Source: Sulfurovum sp. XGS-02
GTDB lineage: Bacteria; Campylobacterota; Campylobacteria; Campylobacterales; Sulfurovaceae
DNA: 64,000 nt
Direction of reading: 5' to 3'
Assembly (NCBI RefSeq): GCF_023213175.1
Contig: NZ_CP093312.1
Span: 1,178,001 to 1,242,000 of the forward strand
In this document: positions 53,537 through 63,819 of the stretch, piece by piece
Layout of the letters: every line of letters starts with the position of its first letter
Numbering within the stretch: the first letter of the stretch is position 1
Translations under genes and position numbers: made by a program
Notes under the pieces: generated by a model
Databases searched by the model: none
What the model was told of the DNA's origin: nothing
What the model saw: only the letters and a program-made list of their open reading frames with translations

Positions 53537-54228
53537 CGGTAAAATACCTCTATCTCTTTAATCTCTTGGTTCAATACACTGCGTATAGGCATCGCATAGA
53601 TATCTTCTCCTCCGATCGCTTCTTCATAGACAGCGATCTTCTCTTTGCCTTCAAAATGAAGATAGATATGTTTGGCACTCAAGATCGCATGAAGGGTCAA
53701 ACTCATCCGAGTATAAGGTGCAGTATTGGGTTCGATCGAGATGCAAAAATCTGGATTTTTCAGATCAAAAGCCTCTTCAAGTTTGATATTCTCCGGGAAA
53801 AGAGATGCTGTATGTGCATCAGTACCCATACCCAGGATGAGTACATCAAAAGGATAAAGCAACTCTTTCATCTTTCTTGAACACTCCTTTTGCGCCGTAT
53901 AGATATCTCTCTCTTCGCTATACATCCCTATAAAATGCGCATCGGCTGCCTCTTCCTGAAGCAGATATTTCTTGACAAAATGTTCATTGCTCTCTTCTTT
54001 GGAAACATCGATCCATCGTTCATCACAAAGACCGACCGATACTTTATCCCAGTCCAATGCTGCTTTTCTGAGTTTTTTAAACAGTGGTTTTGGTGTACTT
54101 CCCCCTGAAACGATCAAAGAAGCGTTTCCTTTTTCCTCAATCGCTTTTTGAAGATTTGCCACTATACTTTGACTTAATGACTCTATCAGTGCTTCTTGTT
54201 CACTAAAAGTATGTACGGTTCTACTCAT
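53533..54228 (-). CDS. pgl: 6-phosphogluconolactonase
   Basis: 231 residues. It hydrolyses 6-phosphogluconolactone. Seen: LIVSGGSTPKPLFKKLRK, VGLCDERWIDVSKEESNEHF, ILGMGTDAHTASLFPEN (the His-Thr-Ala-Ser-Leu-Phe-Pro motif) and APYTRMSLTL. Two adjacent ATGs (54231, 54228) follow AGGAG at 5 and 8 nt; the second is used. It overlaps the end of zwf by about 8 nt. Confidence 0.95.
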   Translation of the reverse strand: MSRTVHTFSEQEALIESLSQSIVANLQKAIEEKGNASLIVSGGSTPKPLFKKLRKAALDWDKVSVGLCDERWIDVSKEESNEHFVKKYLLQEEAADAHFIGMYSEERDIYTAQKECSRKMKELLYPFDVLILGMGTDAHTASLFPENIKLEEAFDLKNPDFCISIEPNTAPYTRMSLTLHAILSAKHIYLHFEGKEKIAVYEEAIGGEDIYAMPIRSVLNQEIKEIEVFYR

Positions 54229-55684
54229 CATGCCAGCTCCTACCGCTTCTTGCAATCAGCTGTACAGCAGCGCTCGGTCCGTCCGTTCCTGCGTTGTAAC
54301 TTTTCATAGGAACCATATCTTCTGCCCAGCCATCCAGGATCACATCTGCCCATTTCCATGCAGCTTCTACTTCATCCAAACGCATAAAGAGCGTCGGGTT
54401 CGCACGGATCACATCTAAAAGCAAACGCTCATAGGCATCCGGTTTATGGGCTACTTTTAAAGGGGTATTAAGCTCGAGTTCCACAGGTTTTAACATCATC
54501 TGTTCGCTCAGACCCGGTACTTTATTCATCAACTGTAGATGGATACTCTCTTTAGGCTGCAGTGCTATTACAAGTTTATTTTCTGAAATACATTTGCCCT
54601 GGTTGGCAAAAATGGAGTGCGGTACCCCTTTAAAATGTATCACGATCTCAGAATTCCGACGTCTCATACGTTTACCGCTTCTCAGATAAAAAGGTACACC
54701 GTTCCAACGCCAGTTATCAATATCGACACGTAGTGCCGCAAAGGTTTCAGTGGTACTCTCTTCCATACCCTCACCCTCAAGATAACCCGGTACAGGCATA
54801 CCCTCACTGGACCCTTTGGCATATTGAGCACGTACGGTTTTTTGTTCGATATCCGCAGGTGACATCGTACGAAGCGAACGGAGTACTTTCACCTTCTCAT
54901 CACGTACACTGTCAGCATCAAGTGAGCAAGGAGGCTCCATTGCTACCAGACAAAGCAGCTGCATCAAGTGATTCTGCACCATGTCACGCATCGCACCATA
55001 ATCATCATAATATCCCCAGCGTCCTTCAACACCGACACTCTCGGCGACAGTGATCTGTACATGATCAATATGGTTTGAATTCCACAACGGCATGAAAAAT
55101 CGATTTGAAAAACGAAGCGCCATGATATTTTGTACGGTATCTTTACCCAGATAGTGATCGATACGGTAGATCTGCGACTCTTCAAAATACTTCAGTACTT
55201 CAACATTGATCACACGAGAAGATTCAAGATCTCTTCCTATGGGTTTTTCAAGTACGACCCTGCTTTGCGGTGTGACAAGTTCAAGCTCGCTCATGGACCT
55301 GCAGATCGTACCGAAAAAGTCAGGAGCGGTCGAAAGGTAGTTCACTCTCTCTCTTTCAGGGTACTCATCCAATAACTCTTTAAGACCCCGATAGCTCTCT
55401 AAAATATCGAACTCGATAGTGACCACATGCAGTTGAGCCCTGAAATACTCGAATTTTTCCTCATCAAACGCATCATCTGACAAAAACTCTTTCAGTTTGG
55501 ACTTCACCAGATCGCAATGTTCATCATTGCTCATAGGGACCCTGGTCGCTGTGATGATACGACTTTGCTCATCCAGGTAGCCACTGTTGCTCAAATGGTA
55601 CAATGCAGGCATCAACTTCCTGAATGCCAGGTCTCCATGCCCACCAAAAATTGTAATATCGCATAAACTTTCCATTGCATCCAT
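54221..55684 (-). CDS. zwf: Glucose-6-phosphate 1-dehydrogenase
   Basis: 487 residues. It oxidises glucose-6-phosphate to the lactone with NAD(P)+. Motifs: IFGGHGDLAFRKLMPALYHL (nucleotide site; His replaces the usual Ser/Ala of GASGDLA), EKPIGRDLESS, RIDHYLGKDTVQNI (active site) and GVPFYLRSGKRM. The ATG at 55684 is used because GGAAGG then lies 8 nt upstream; a GTG at 55693 would be too close. First gene of zwf-pgl-edd-eda-pgi. Confidence 0.97.
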   Translation of the reverse strand: MDAMESLCDITIFGGHGDLAFRKLMPALYHLSNSGYLDEQSRIITATRVPMSNDEHCDLVKSKLKEFLSDDAFDEEKFEYFRAQLHVVTIEFDILESYRGLKELLDEYPERERVNYLSTAPDFFGTICRSMSELELVTPQSRVVLEKPIGRDLESSRVINVEVLKYFEESQIYRIDHYLGKDTVQNIMALRFSNRFFMPLWNSNHIDHVQITVAESVGVEGRWGYYDDYGAMRDMVQNHLMQLLCLVAMEPPCSLDADSVRDEKVKVLRSLRTMSPADIEQKTVRAQYAKGSSEGMPVPGYLEGEGMEESTTETFAALRVDIDNWRWNGVPFYLRSGKRMRRRNSEIVIHFKGVPHSIFANQGKCISENKLVIALQPKESIHLQLMNKVPGLSEQMMLKPVELELNTPLKVAHKPDAYERLLLDVIRANPTLFMRLDEVEAAWKWADVILDGWAEDMVPMKSYNAGTDGPSAAVQLIARSGRSWHDE

Positions 55685-55757
55685 TTGATCCACCTTCCTT
55701 TCACGCGCTTCGTAAAATCATTGTTCTATCAAATTCCAGTCATTCAGCCATCTTTTT

Positions 55758-55763
55758 ATTATA
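55758..55763 (-). promoter_or_regulatory. -10 box of the zwf operon
   Basis: TATAAT on the minus strand (GTGTTATAATAAA), about 75 nt upstream of the zwf ATG and downstream of glk. It suggests that the Entner-Doudoroff operon has its own promoter. Confidence 0.55.
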
Positions 55764-55863
55764 ACACTTTATTATCTATCAACCATTATAACCCAATATG
55801 AACTATAGGTGATCATTAGGATGCCTATATTTTATGCAATTACTATTTCAAAACGATAACCTT

Positions 55864-56847
55864 TTAAAGTCTGTCACGTGCATAATAGGCAGCCCCCAGC
55901 AGTGCGGTTTCGGGATTTAAAGAGATCTTCACCTGCATCGCCTGTAACATTTCATTAAAACGGCCTTTGCTTAAGAATCCGTTCATAAAATGGTTGTTAG
56001 AGAGTACAGAGAGGATCTTAGGGGCTATACCGCCACCGATATATACCCCGCCAAGCGACATACTTTTTAAAGCAAGATTCCCTGCTTCAGCACCATAGAT
56101 CTCCGCAAAAAGTCTCAATGCCTCCATACAAAGCGGATTATATTCTTTCAATGCACATTCGCTCACCATGGCACTTTTGTCTTTGCCTTCAGGTATGTTC
56201 AACATCGATGTAGGCTGTGCAGCAAAATCAATTTCCGCTAAAAATTCATACAGTGTATAGATACCTGGACCGGAAAGTATCCGTTCAAAACTTACATGTC
56301 CCGGATAGCGGTTACGCATCCATTTCAGCAGTGTATCCTGCTGCAGTGTCAAAGGTGCAAAATCACAATGCCCTCCTTCTGAACCGATAGGATAATAGAC
56401 GTTCCCGTCATAATAGAGCATCGCTTCTCCCAGACCCGTTCCCGCAGCGATCACAGCGCGATTTCCATCCACTTTCCGACCTTTGGGATTAAGGTCTACA
56501 AATTCATCATCAGGCACATAGAGCATACCATAAGCTGTAGCTTCAAGATCATTCAGCAGACGTACTTTTTCAATGCCTAAATGTGCCTGTAGCTCAGCTG
56601 TTGCAATATCCCAGGGTAAGTTTGTCGTACGGCAACGCCCGTCAATCACTGGACCTGCGATACCAAAACATGCTGCATCGATAGAGGGCAGTGAACTCTT
56701 TTGCATAAAGAGCGTGATCACCTCATTGAGACTGCTGAATTCTCTACTGGGGAACTGATGCTGTGCGACCACACTCAATACATTATCTCTAAGTTCAAAG
56801 ATTGCAAGATTCGTTTTTGTGCCACCAATATCTCCTGCCAATATCAT
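55864..56847 (-). CDS. glk: Glucokinase (Glk family)
   Basis: 327 residues. It phosphorylates glucose with ATP. Seen: LAGDIGGTKTNLAIF (phosphate 1), FGIAGPVIDGRCRTTNLPWDI, LLNDLEATAYGM (catalytic Asp), IAAGTGLGEAML (phosphate 2) and GSEGGHCDFAP. It starts 9 nt after the stop of the phosphorylase-kinase-like gene and is probably cotranscribed with it. Its role could be to recapture glucose released by glycogen hydrolysis. Confidence 0.95.
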   Translation of the reverse strand: MILAGDIGGTKTNLAIFELRDNVLSVVAQHQFPSREFSSLNEVITLFMQKSSLPSIDAACFGIAGPVIDGRCRTTNLPWDIATAELQAHLGIEKVRLLNDLEATAYGMLYVPDDEFVDLNPKGRKVDGNRAVIAAGTGLGEAMLYYDGNVYYPIGSEGGHCDFAPLTLQQDTLLKWMRNRYPGHVSFERILSGPGIYTLYEFLAEIDFAAQPTSMLNIPEGKDKSAMVSECALKEYNPLCMEALRLFAEIYGAEAGNLALKSMSLGGVYIGGGIAPKILSVLSNNHFMNGFLSKGRFNEMLQAMQVKISLNPETALLGAAYYARDRL

Positions 56848-56856
56848 ACTTACTCC

Positions 56857-59800
56857 TTATACTGTAAGATCATGCAAAGAATCTTGCGGTGACAGCAAGA
56901 ACATAAAGGCTTCCAAAAATGCCTTGTCTGTCTCTACAGGTGATCGTTGATAAAATGCTTTCCAAGCTTCTGAACGCTGCTCATTGTAATGCTTTGAAGC
57001 ACTGTTCTTCTCCCATGATATACGTACCGCATGACCTATGAGTACATCCATAATGAGGTCATCTTCAAGATGCAAATCAGGGTTTTCCCTAAAGAGTCTT
57101 GCCAGGCTCTCGATCAGTTCGATATTCAACTGACGGTAATCAGGGGCATCGATGCTCTGTAAAAGTGCATCGATCTTCAAAGCAAAGCTCTGTTCACCTG
57201 CAGTTGATTCCAAAGTGAGTTCCGAACCGATCCTGTTTTGTACATTGTATTTATCTCCAATGACCAAGCCGCTGCACTGTCGCAGCAGATACCATATATC
57301 TTTATAGAAAACAGGAGAAAGCGGACCTACCATACCCCTTTGCTGTCTCCAATGCTGCCAGTCAGTGACTTCTCTGAACTCCGAAACTCTCGGACCTATC
57401 TTGATCGATTCAAAAGAAGGTCTAACTCTTGCATGTAGGTTTTCCTGAACAAGGAAGAGTGAAACCTCTCTTTTAAATGTTTTCAGTACTCTGTACAGAC
57501 GCTCATAGATCGTGTGTGGTGCCAGACTGATCAACTTTTCATAAGCATCAGCCATATGCAGGTTCTCCTCCCTGCTTATCTGTCCTACAAGTAACTGAAT
57601 AAAATACCAGGTTCTGATCGTCAGCATATTTTCAAACAGTTCGGGTTCATTTCTGATCATATATCCAAGATGCAAAATGATCTCCTGTGTCAGGACACTC
57701 TCTGCTGTGTTATTACCGCAGAACTCTATGATCGTTTTCACGATATCTATACTTTCATGCGGTTTTGAGAACGTCGCTTTTCCACTATATGCCCGTCCTA
57801 CTGCCAGGCGCTTTTGACGTATCACGATATCAAGAAGTACATCTTCGATACGATCATCATATTTTTCTGTCAGATCAGCGATACGCCGTACCAGATTCCA
57901 CTCATGACACACCGTTGCAGATTCATAAAGATCCTGAGCGACCTGCGACAATGTGATACTGCCTTCCTCCCTATGAAATTCAAAATCTGCACCCTTTCGT
58001 CGCCATAGTTCTTCAAGGACACAGGTCTTATATAATCGGTTTTTCTCACCCAACAGTATCTCTATCAGTAGAGCATCATCCTGAGCTCCAAGATACTCTA
58101 TCTCCTCTGGACTCAAGCGTATCGCATCGGTCTCATTTTCCTTGGAACAGAGGCGTAATCGATCATCCTTTGAGACAATGTCTGCATCCTGCAAGGTAAA
58201 ACCGTGAATGTGATCTATACGTTCCATACACGCTTGCCCCAGTAACCTCTTCAATGGCCCTGTCTGTATAGCAACAGTACCGCTCTGCTCTTTTTGTATA
58301 TTCTCCAACAGTTCAACCAGTGCCTCACGTTCTCTAGCTGAGAACATCGATTCACGAACGAAAAAAGGTATAACAGGCTGACCTTTTACATCCCACTGCA
58401 CAGCAAGGAATCTTAAGGATGCCCGAAAATGTTCTACCAACAATATATTATCCGCCGAAAAATAAAATCCGTGCGGGTTGAAATAATAAGGGAGAAAGAT
58501 TATCTCTTCGCCTTCATAGACGTGTACCCTTGCCGTTGTCATAGTTCTTGCGACCATCAACTCCCTACCGCTTAAAGAGAGTTTTTTATTTTGACCCAGG
58601 AACGTATGGAGCATAGAGAGCTGATCGGCATGGATGATCCGTACGGGTTTGATCTCCTCTATCGTTTCGCTTTCAAAACCAAGTGCTGCCAATTTTTCTT
58701 TCACCGATCTATTTTCTGCGATCACCGGCACCAAAGGTTTTACACTGAAACGGTGTCCGATACGCTTATGGCGTTTTAGAGGATCTATATCTTCCGGGTC
58801 CAGAAGACCGTCAAGCATCATATCGGAGAGCATATAGAGACTTTGGGCCCATACCAGAGGTATATTTTCATTGGCAACACGCATCTGACTTCCAGGATCC
58901 TCTTTTTCTGCATCGATACTTTCTTTAGGAACGATATAGAGTTCAGGCAAGAGTTTTTTCCCCTCCTGTTCGACAAAAAGCGGTTGCAGTTTATGCCTCC
59001 AGTGCTCGACCTCTTCATTCTCACCACGTATCAATGCATCAAGGAGCAGATAGGTGAAAAACAGGGGCCATTCCGATTCAATATGTTCAAATTCACGTAA
59101 CTCCGAAGGTTCGTAGTGTAAGCGACTTGCATCCTCGATACTGCTTTGATGGCCATCGAGTAAAAAACGTTTACATCCGTAATTTCCTGCAAGCTTTTTG
59201 ATGATCTTATCACGTGTACGTTTCACCAATTCTATATCTTCGACCGCATAGGCAGGATATCCTATGATACTCAGCAGTGCGGCATCCGTCTCTTTGGAAT
59301 TGGATTCTCTAGGCAGCAGTCCCTGCAGTGTGAAACGAGAACGGGCGATATCGCTGGGGATCACATGGATTACAGCCTCATGGTTTGGTATATCAGCAAA
59401 AAGGTTAAAACCGTCCAAGGCTTCAAGTGCTGCTTTTGCCATACCTACGGAACTGCCATTGACCTCAGTATTTCCGTGATTGATCTTATTTCCGCGCTCC
59501 CAGATACCATAATCAGGAGTACAATAGGTATGGCTGATATAGTGCACCATATTTTGTACAAAATCAACTTCATCCATCGTGTAGACTATATGTAGTCCCG
59601 AAGCTGTCATTTGCGCGACCATCAATAAAAAAAGAGAGCTTGCATCAAGCTGTAAATGCCCCCATTCGTCATCTCCGACCACGGCCAAGCCTGTTTTTGT
59701 ACCGTACTTCGCATGCAGTGCATCTATAGGGTTGTGTGTTTTTTTGAAGACTTCGATCCTGTCTGACTGTCTCATCATGGCCGTGAGCAGACCCCGCATC

Positions 59801-60057
59801 AATTTCACCACACTTTGGCTTAAAAGATAGGTGCGATGATGCTCAGGATCGAATTTTCTATAGGCAAGTGCAAGGCCCCATACACTCAAAATGCTGTAGA
59901 CATTGTCTCGTACCCAGGCATCGGTATAATCCCCATGGGCATTGACCGCTGTACTTGCAGGCAATAAGCCGGTGATAGGATCCTGGCGTGATAGAATGAT
60001 CTGATCTACAAGATCAAAATGCTTTTTAAGAGAAGACTCAAGTGACTCTACATGCAT
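56857..60057 (-). CDS. GH15-like protein resembling phosphorylase kinase alpha/beta subunits
   Basis: 1066 residues. Residues about 1-430 are a GH15-like (alpha/alpha)6 domain whose blocks closely match animal phosphorylase b kinase regulatory subunits as I recall them: DYTDAWVRDNVYSILSVWGL (43-62), QSVVKLMRGLL, DALHAKYGTKT, GDDEWGHLQLDASS, AQMTASGLHI, SVGMAKAALEALDGFNLF and CKRFLLDGHQSS. The homology seems to continue past the glucoamylase-like part, and the total length is near that of the human beta subunit (about 1090). Other reading: an uncharacterised glucoamylase-family hydrolase. No protein-kinase gene lies nearby. It starts after AAAGGTAAAAC and is upstream of glk. Confidence 0.85.
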   Translation of the reverse strand: MHVESLESSLKKHFDLVDQIILSRQDPITGLLPASTAVNAHGDYTDAWVRDNVYSILSVWGLALAYRKFDPEHHRTYLLSQSVVKLMRGLLTAMMRQSDRIEVFKKTHNPIDALHAKYGTKTGLAVVGDDEWGHLQLDASSLFLLMVAQMTASGLHIVYTMDEVDFVQNMVHYISHTYCTPDYGIWERGNKINHGNTEVNGSSVGMAKAALEALDGFNLFADIPNHEAVIHVIPSDIARSRFTLQGLLPRESNSKETDAALLSIIGYPAYAVEDIELVKRTRDKIIKKLAGNYGCKRFLLDGHQSSIEDASRLHYEPSELREFEHIESEWPLFFTYLLLDALIRGENEEVEHWRHKLQPLFVEQEGKKLLPELYIVPKESIDAEKEDPGSQMRVANENIPLVWAQSLYMLSDMMLDGLLDPEDIDPLKRHKRIGHRFSVKPLVPVIAENRSVKEKLAALGFESETIEEIKPVRIIHADQLSMLHTFLGQNKKLSLSGRELMVARTMTTARVHVYEGEEIIFLPYYFNPHGFYFSADNILLVEHFRASLRFLAVQWDVKGQPVIPFFVRESMFSAREREALVELLENIQKEQSGTVAIQTGPLKRLLGQACMERIDHIHGFTLQDADIVSKDDRLRLCSKENETDAIRLSPEEIEYLGAQDDALLIEILLGEKNRLYKTCVLEELWRRKGADFEFHREEGSITLSQVAQDLYESATVCHEWNLVRRIADLTEKYDDRIEDVLLDIVIRQKRLAVGRAYSGKATFSKPHESIDIVKTIIEFCGNNTAESVLTQEIILHLGYMIRNEPELFENMLTIRTWYFIQLLVGQISREENLHMADAYEKLISLAPHTIYERLYRVLKTFKREVSLFLVQENLHARVRPSFESIKIGPRVSEFREVTDWQHWRQQRGMVGPLSPVFYKDIWYLLRQCSGLVIGDKYNVQNRIGSELTLESTAGEQSFALKIDALLQSIDAPDYRQLNIELIESLARLFRENPDLHLEDDLIMDVLIGHAVRISWEKNSASKHYNEQRSEAWKAFYQRSPVETDKAFLEAFMFLLSPQDSLHDLTV

Positions 60058-60237
60058 GTTTTACCTTTGAAGTGTAAATTCTACCTACATAGTATATAGA
60101 TCCATTATAATCAAATAATCATAGGATGTATAGAGTATATTGCGTCAATTTTAATCAATAGTACTATAGCGTCTGTAGTTCAACAGATGTTATACTGTCA
60201 TAAATGCAATAACAATAACATCTAAAAAAGGTTACTC

Positions 60238-61872
60238 ATGAGTCTTCATCCAAATGCCGGCCAACTCGCACCAAAGTCTATACTGATAAACATCCCGAAG
60301 TTGATCAGTGAGTATTATACGCAAACACCTGATGTCCATAATGGAGCACATCGTATCAGTTTCGGAACTTCCGGGCACCGTGGTTCTTCATTGCGTAAAA
60401 ACTTTAACGAGATGCATATTCTTGCTGTCACACAAGCGGTCTGTGACTACCGTATAAAAGCAGGTATTGAAGGAAAACTCTTTATGGGTATGGATACCCA
60501 TGCTCTCTCTTATCCGGCACAACTCACTGCCATTGAAGTCTTGGCAGCCAACGGTGTCGACCTCTACATTGCCAAAGAGTTTGGCTACACACCGACACCT
60601 GTCATATCCCATGCTATTTTGACACACAATGCAAAAGGCGGAGCGCTCTGTGACGGGATCGTGATCACACCCTCACATAACCCGCCTACAGATGGAGGAT
60701 TTAAATACAACCCTCCCCATGGCGGACCGGCAGATACCGATGTCACGGACTGGATCGAAGCCAGAGCCAATGAAATTCTGAAAAATGATCTGCAGGATGT
60801 CAAGAAATTACCCCTTGAAGAGGCGTTACATGCAGAGAATGTCACCCAATATGACTATGTCACCCCTTATGTAGAGGATCTTGAAAATGTGATAGATATG
60901 GATGCCATTGCTTCATCGGGCATTCTCATCGGTGCAGATGCCATGGGTGGCTCGGGTATGGCATACTATGCTGCGATCAAAGCACGATACGGACTCAACA
61001 TGGAAGTATTTAACGATACATTGGATTCTACCTTCTCTTTTATGCACTGTGACAAGGATGGGAAGATCCGTATGGATTGTTCTTCCCCTTATGCGATGGC
61101 AGGACTGGTCGCTCTCAAAGAAAAGTATGATATTGCCTTTGGAAACGATACAGATTTTGACCGTCACGGTATTGTTACCCAAAGTGTCGGCCTGATGAAC
61201 CCCAACCACTACCTCAGTGTCGCTATCAACTATCTGGCACAAAACCGACCAGAGTGGAAAAGTGATCTGGGTATAGGAAAAACGCTGGTAAGCAGCTCTA
61301 TGATCGACCGTGTTGCCAATGACCTGCAAAAAAAAGTGATCGAAGTACCCGTCGGATTCAAATGGTTCGTTGACGGTCTGATCAACGGCTCCATCTTCTT
61401 CGGCGGAGAAGAGAGTGCCGGTGCAAGCTTTTTACGTAAAGACGGTTCGGTGTGGAGTACCGACAAGGACGGCATCATCATGACTCTTCTGGCTGCTGAA
61501 ATACTGGCAGTGACAGGAAAAGATCCCGGTGTACATTATCAAGAGTTGACCAAAAAATTCGGGGCGCCTATCTATGCCCGTATTGATGCACCTGCGGACG
61601 CGCAGCAGAGAAGTATCCTTAAAAAACTCTCTCCGGCTGACGTCAAGGAAAATGTGCTTTCCGGCGAGCCTATCGAAGCTATCTTGACCAATGCCTCTGG
61701 TAATGGCGCTGCCATAGGTGGATTGAAAGTCGTAGCAAAGAACGGATGGTTTGCACTCCGTCCATCAGGAACGGAACCGATCTATAAGATCTATGCAGAG
61801 AGTTTCATCGATGAAGCACACCTCAAACAGATACAAGAAGAAGCGCAGGCAATGGTCAGCAAACTCTTTTAA
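60238..61872 (+). CDS. pgm: Phosphoglucomutase (alpha-D-glucose)
   Basis: 544 residues, the E. coli Pgm type. It interconverts glucose-1-phosphate and glucose-6-phosphate, the hub joining glycogen, UDP-glucose and the Entner-Doudoroff pathway here. Motifs: [39 protein letters not shown] (phosphoserine loop), [11 protein letters not shown] (metal loop), GGEESAGAS (sugar-binding) and [15 protein letters not shown] (phosphate-binding). Divergent from the phosphorylase-kinase-like gene across 180 bp that should hold both promoters. Convergent with glgB. Confidence 0.97.
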   Translation: MSLHPNAGQLAPKSILINIPKLISEYYTQTPDVHNGAHRISFGTSGHRGSSLRKNFNEMHILAVTQAVCDYRIKAGIEGKLFMGMDTHALSYPAQLTAIEVLAANGVDLYIAKEFGYTPTPVISHAILTHNAKGGALCDGIVITPSHNPPTDGGFKYNPPHGGPADTDVTDWIEARANEILKNDLQDVKKLPLEEALHAENVTQYDYVTPYVEDLENVIDMDAIASSGILIGADAMGGSGMAYYAAIKARYGLNMEVFNDTLDSTFSFMHCDKDGKIRMDCSSPYAMAGLVALKEKYDIAFGNDTDFDRHGIVTQSVGLMNPNHYLSVAINYLAQNRPEWKSDLGIGKTLVSSSMIDRVANDLQKKVIEVPVGFKWFVDGLINGSIFFGGEESAGASFLRKDGSVWSTDKDGIIMTLLAAEILAVTGKDPGVHYQELTKKFGAPIYARIDAPADAQQRSILKKLSPADVKENVLSGEPIEAILTNASGNGAAIGGLKVVAKNGWFALRPSGTEPIYKIYAESFIDEAHLKQIQEEAQAMVSKLF

Positions 61873-61896
61873 GTACTTCTATCACGTACCTACACT

Positions 61897-63819
61897 TCAT
61901 AATACTCTTTTCAGATAGATCACTCCCAAAGGCGGTAGTGTCAGGGTGACGGAGTATTCGCGTCCGTGCATCGGCTCTTTGAGCGCTTGAAGCGATAATG
62001 GATTGCCGATATTCCACCCTTCATACTCACTACACTGAGAGTTAAAGAGCTCGACATACTCACCATCATAGGGCACACCGATCCTATAGTTCTCCCATGT
62101 CTCATCTGCAAAGTTACATGCGACATAGACCGTCTCATCAGGAAGATCACTTTTACGCATAAAACTGATGCAGTTATGCTGATAGTCACCGTCATCGATC
62201 CATTCAAAACCGATATGCTTTTCATCATGCTGGTATAAAGCACGCTCATTTCTATAGAGCAGATTCAGATCACTGAGCATCTTTTGCAGGTTGGCATGGT
62301 AGGGATCTTCAAGAAGATGCCAATCAATGCTCTCCTCAAAATTCCATTCACTGTACTGAGCGATATCTCCTCCCATAAAAAGAAGTTTTTTTCCCGGATG
62401 TGCCATCATATAGGCATACATGGCACGTAGATTAGCAAACTTCTGATTGGTGTCACCGGGCATCTTGTTAATCAGGGAACCTTTCATATGTACCACTTCA
62501 TCATGGCTCAAAGGCAGCATAAAATGCTCATCAAACGCATACCATAGGCTGAACGTGAGCTGATGGTGATGATGCTGACGGTGGATAGGATCAAAGCTCA
62601 TGTACTTGAGGGTATCATGCATCCAACCCATATTCCATTTAAATCCAAATCCCAGTCCCCCGATACTCGTAGGCCGTGTGACCATAGGCCATGCCGTGGA
62701 CTCTTCAGCGATCATCATGATATCAGAGAATTCACCATAGAGACTCTCATTGAGTTTACGCAGGAATGCCACCGCTTCAAGGTTTTCATTTCCCCCGTTG
62801 ACATTGGGTGTCCACTCCCCCTCTTTTCTGGCATAGTTCAGATAGAGCATGGAAGCCACCGCATCCACACGTATCCCGTCAATGTGGTATTTGTCGAGCC
62901 AGAACATCGCAGAGGAGATAAGAAATGATTTGACCTCATTACGTCCATAGTTGAAGATATAACTTCCCCATTCAGGGTGAAAACCCTTTTGCGGGTCCTC
63001 ATGTTCATAGAGTGCCGTACCGTCAAAGTTGACAAGCCCGTGCATATCCACGGCAAAATGGGAAGGCACCCAGTCCATAATGACGCCAAACCCGTTCTGA
63101 TGCAGCACATCGATAAGATACATCAGATCCTGCGGTTCACCAAACCGTGCCGTAGCAGAAAAATACCCCGTCACCTGATACCCCCATGAACCAAAATAGG
63201 GATACTCAGTCAAAGGCATGAACTCCACATGGGTATAATGCATCTGTTTGAGATAGGCCAGAAGTTCTACGGCCAATTCTCTGTAAGTCAGGTAGCGGTT
63301 CTCTTCTTCTACTTTCCGTTTCCATGAACCAAGGTGCATTTCATACACACTGACCGGGCTGTCATGTGCATTGCATTTATGGCGTGCTTTCATCCACGCT
63401 TCATCTTGCCACTCAAACCCTTCAACACTCCAGATACGGGAGGCTGACTTGGAAGGTTTCTCTGAGAAAAAGGCAAAAGGATCGCTCTTGTCATGGACAA
63501 TATGATGAAACCTTGAGACGATATGGTACTTATATGTCAACCCCTGCTCCACACCTTCGATAAATCCTTCCCAGATACCAGAGTCATCTTCCCGTAGTTT
63601 AAGGGGGTGTCTGTCGGCTGCATAGTCATTAAAGTCACCACGTACACTCACACTCTGTGCATTGGGTGCCCACACAGCAAAGTGCACACCATCCACGCCT
63701 TCAATCTGCATGGTATGTGCACCGAACTTTTCATAGAGTTTCGTATGGTTTCCCTCTTTGAAGAGGTAGATATCAAGATCACTCAATGTTGATACATTGT
63801 ACTGCATGTCATGTGTCAT
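61897..63819 (-). CDS. glgB: 1,4-alpha-glucan branching enzyme
   Basis: 640 residues. An N-terminal CBM48 (GVHFAVWAPNAQSVSVRGDFNDY, about 40-60) and a GH13 barrel: DWVPSHFAVD, GIRVDAVASMLYLNY (nucleophile Asp), IMIAEESTAWP (acid/base Glu) and LPLSHDEVVHMKGSL. C-terminal all-beta domain to the end. It introduces alpha-1,6 branches in glycogen. Its ATG overlaps the glgA stop by 4 nt (ATGA), so glgA and glgB are coupled. Confidence 0.97.
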   Translation of the reverse strand: MTHDMQYNVSTLSDLDIYLFKEGNHTKLYEKFGAHTMQIEGVDGVHFAVWAPNAQSVSVRGDFNDYAADRHPLKLREDDSGIWEGFIEGVEQGLTYKYHIVSRFHHIVHDKSDPFAFFSEKPSKSASRIWSVEGFEWQDEAWMKARHKCNAHDSPVSVYEMHLGSWKRKVEEENRYLTYRELAVELLAYLKQMHYTHVEFMPLTEYPYFGSWGYQVTGYFSATARFGEPQDLMYLIDVLHQNGFGVIMDWVPSHFAVDMHGLVNFDGTALYEHEDPQKGFHPEWGSYIFNYGRNEVKSFLISSAMFWLDKYHIDGIRVDAVASMLYLNYARKEGEWTPNVNGGNENLEAVAFLRKLNESLYGEFSDIMMIAEESTAWPMVTRPTSIGGLGFGFKWNMGWMHDTLKYMSFDPIHRQHHHHQLTFSLWYAFDEHFMLPLSHDEVVHMKGSLINKMPGDTNQKFANLRAMYAYMMAHPGKKLLFMGGDIAQYSEWNFEESIDWHLLEDPYHANLQKMLSDLNLLYRNERALYQHDEKHIGFEWIDDGDYQHNCISFMRKSDLPDETVYVACNFADETWENYRIGVPYDGEYVELFNSQCSEYEGWNIGNPLSLQALKEPMHGREYSVTLTLPPLGVIYLKRVL

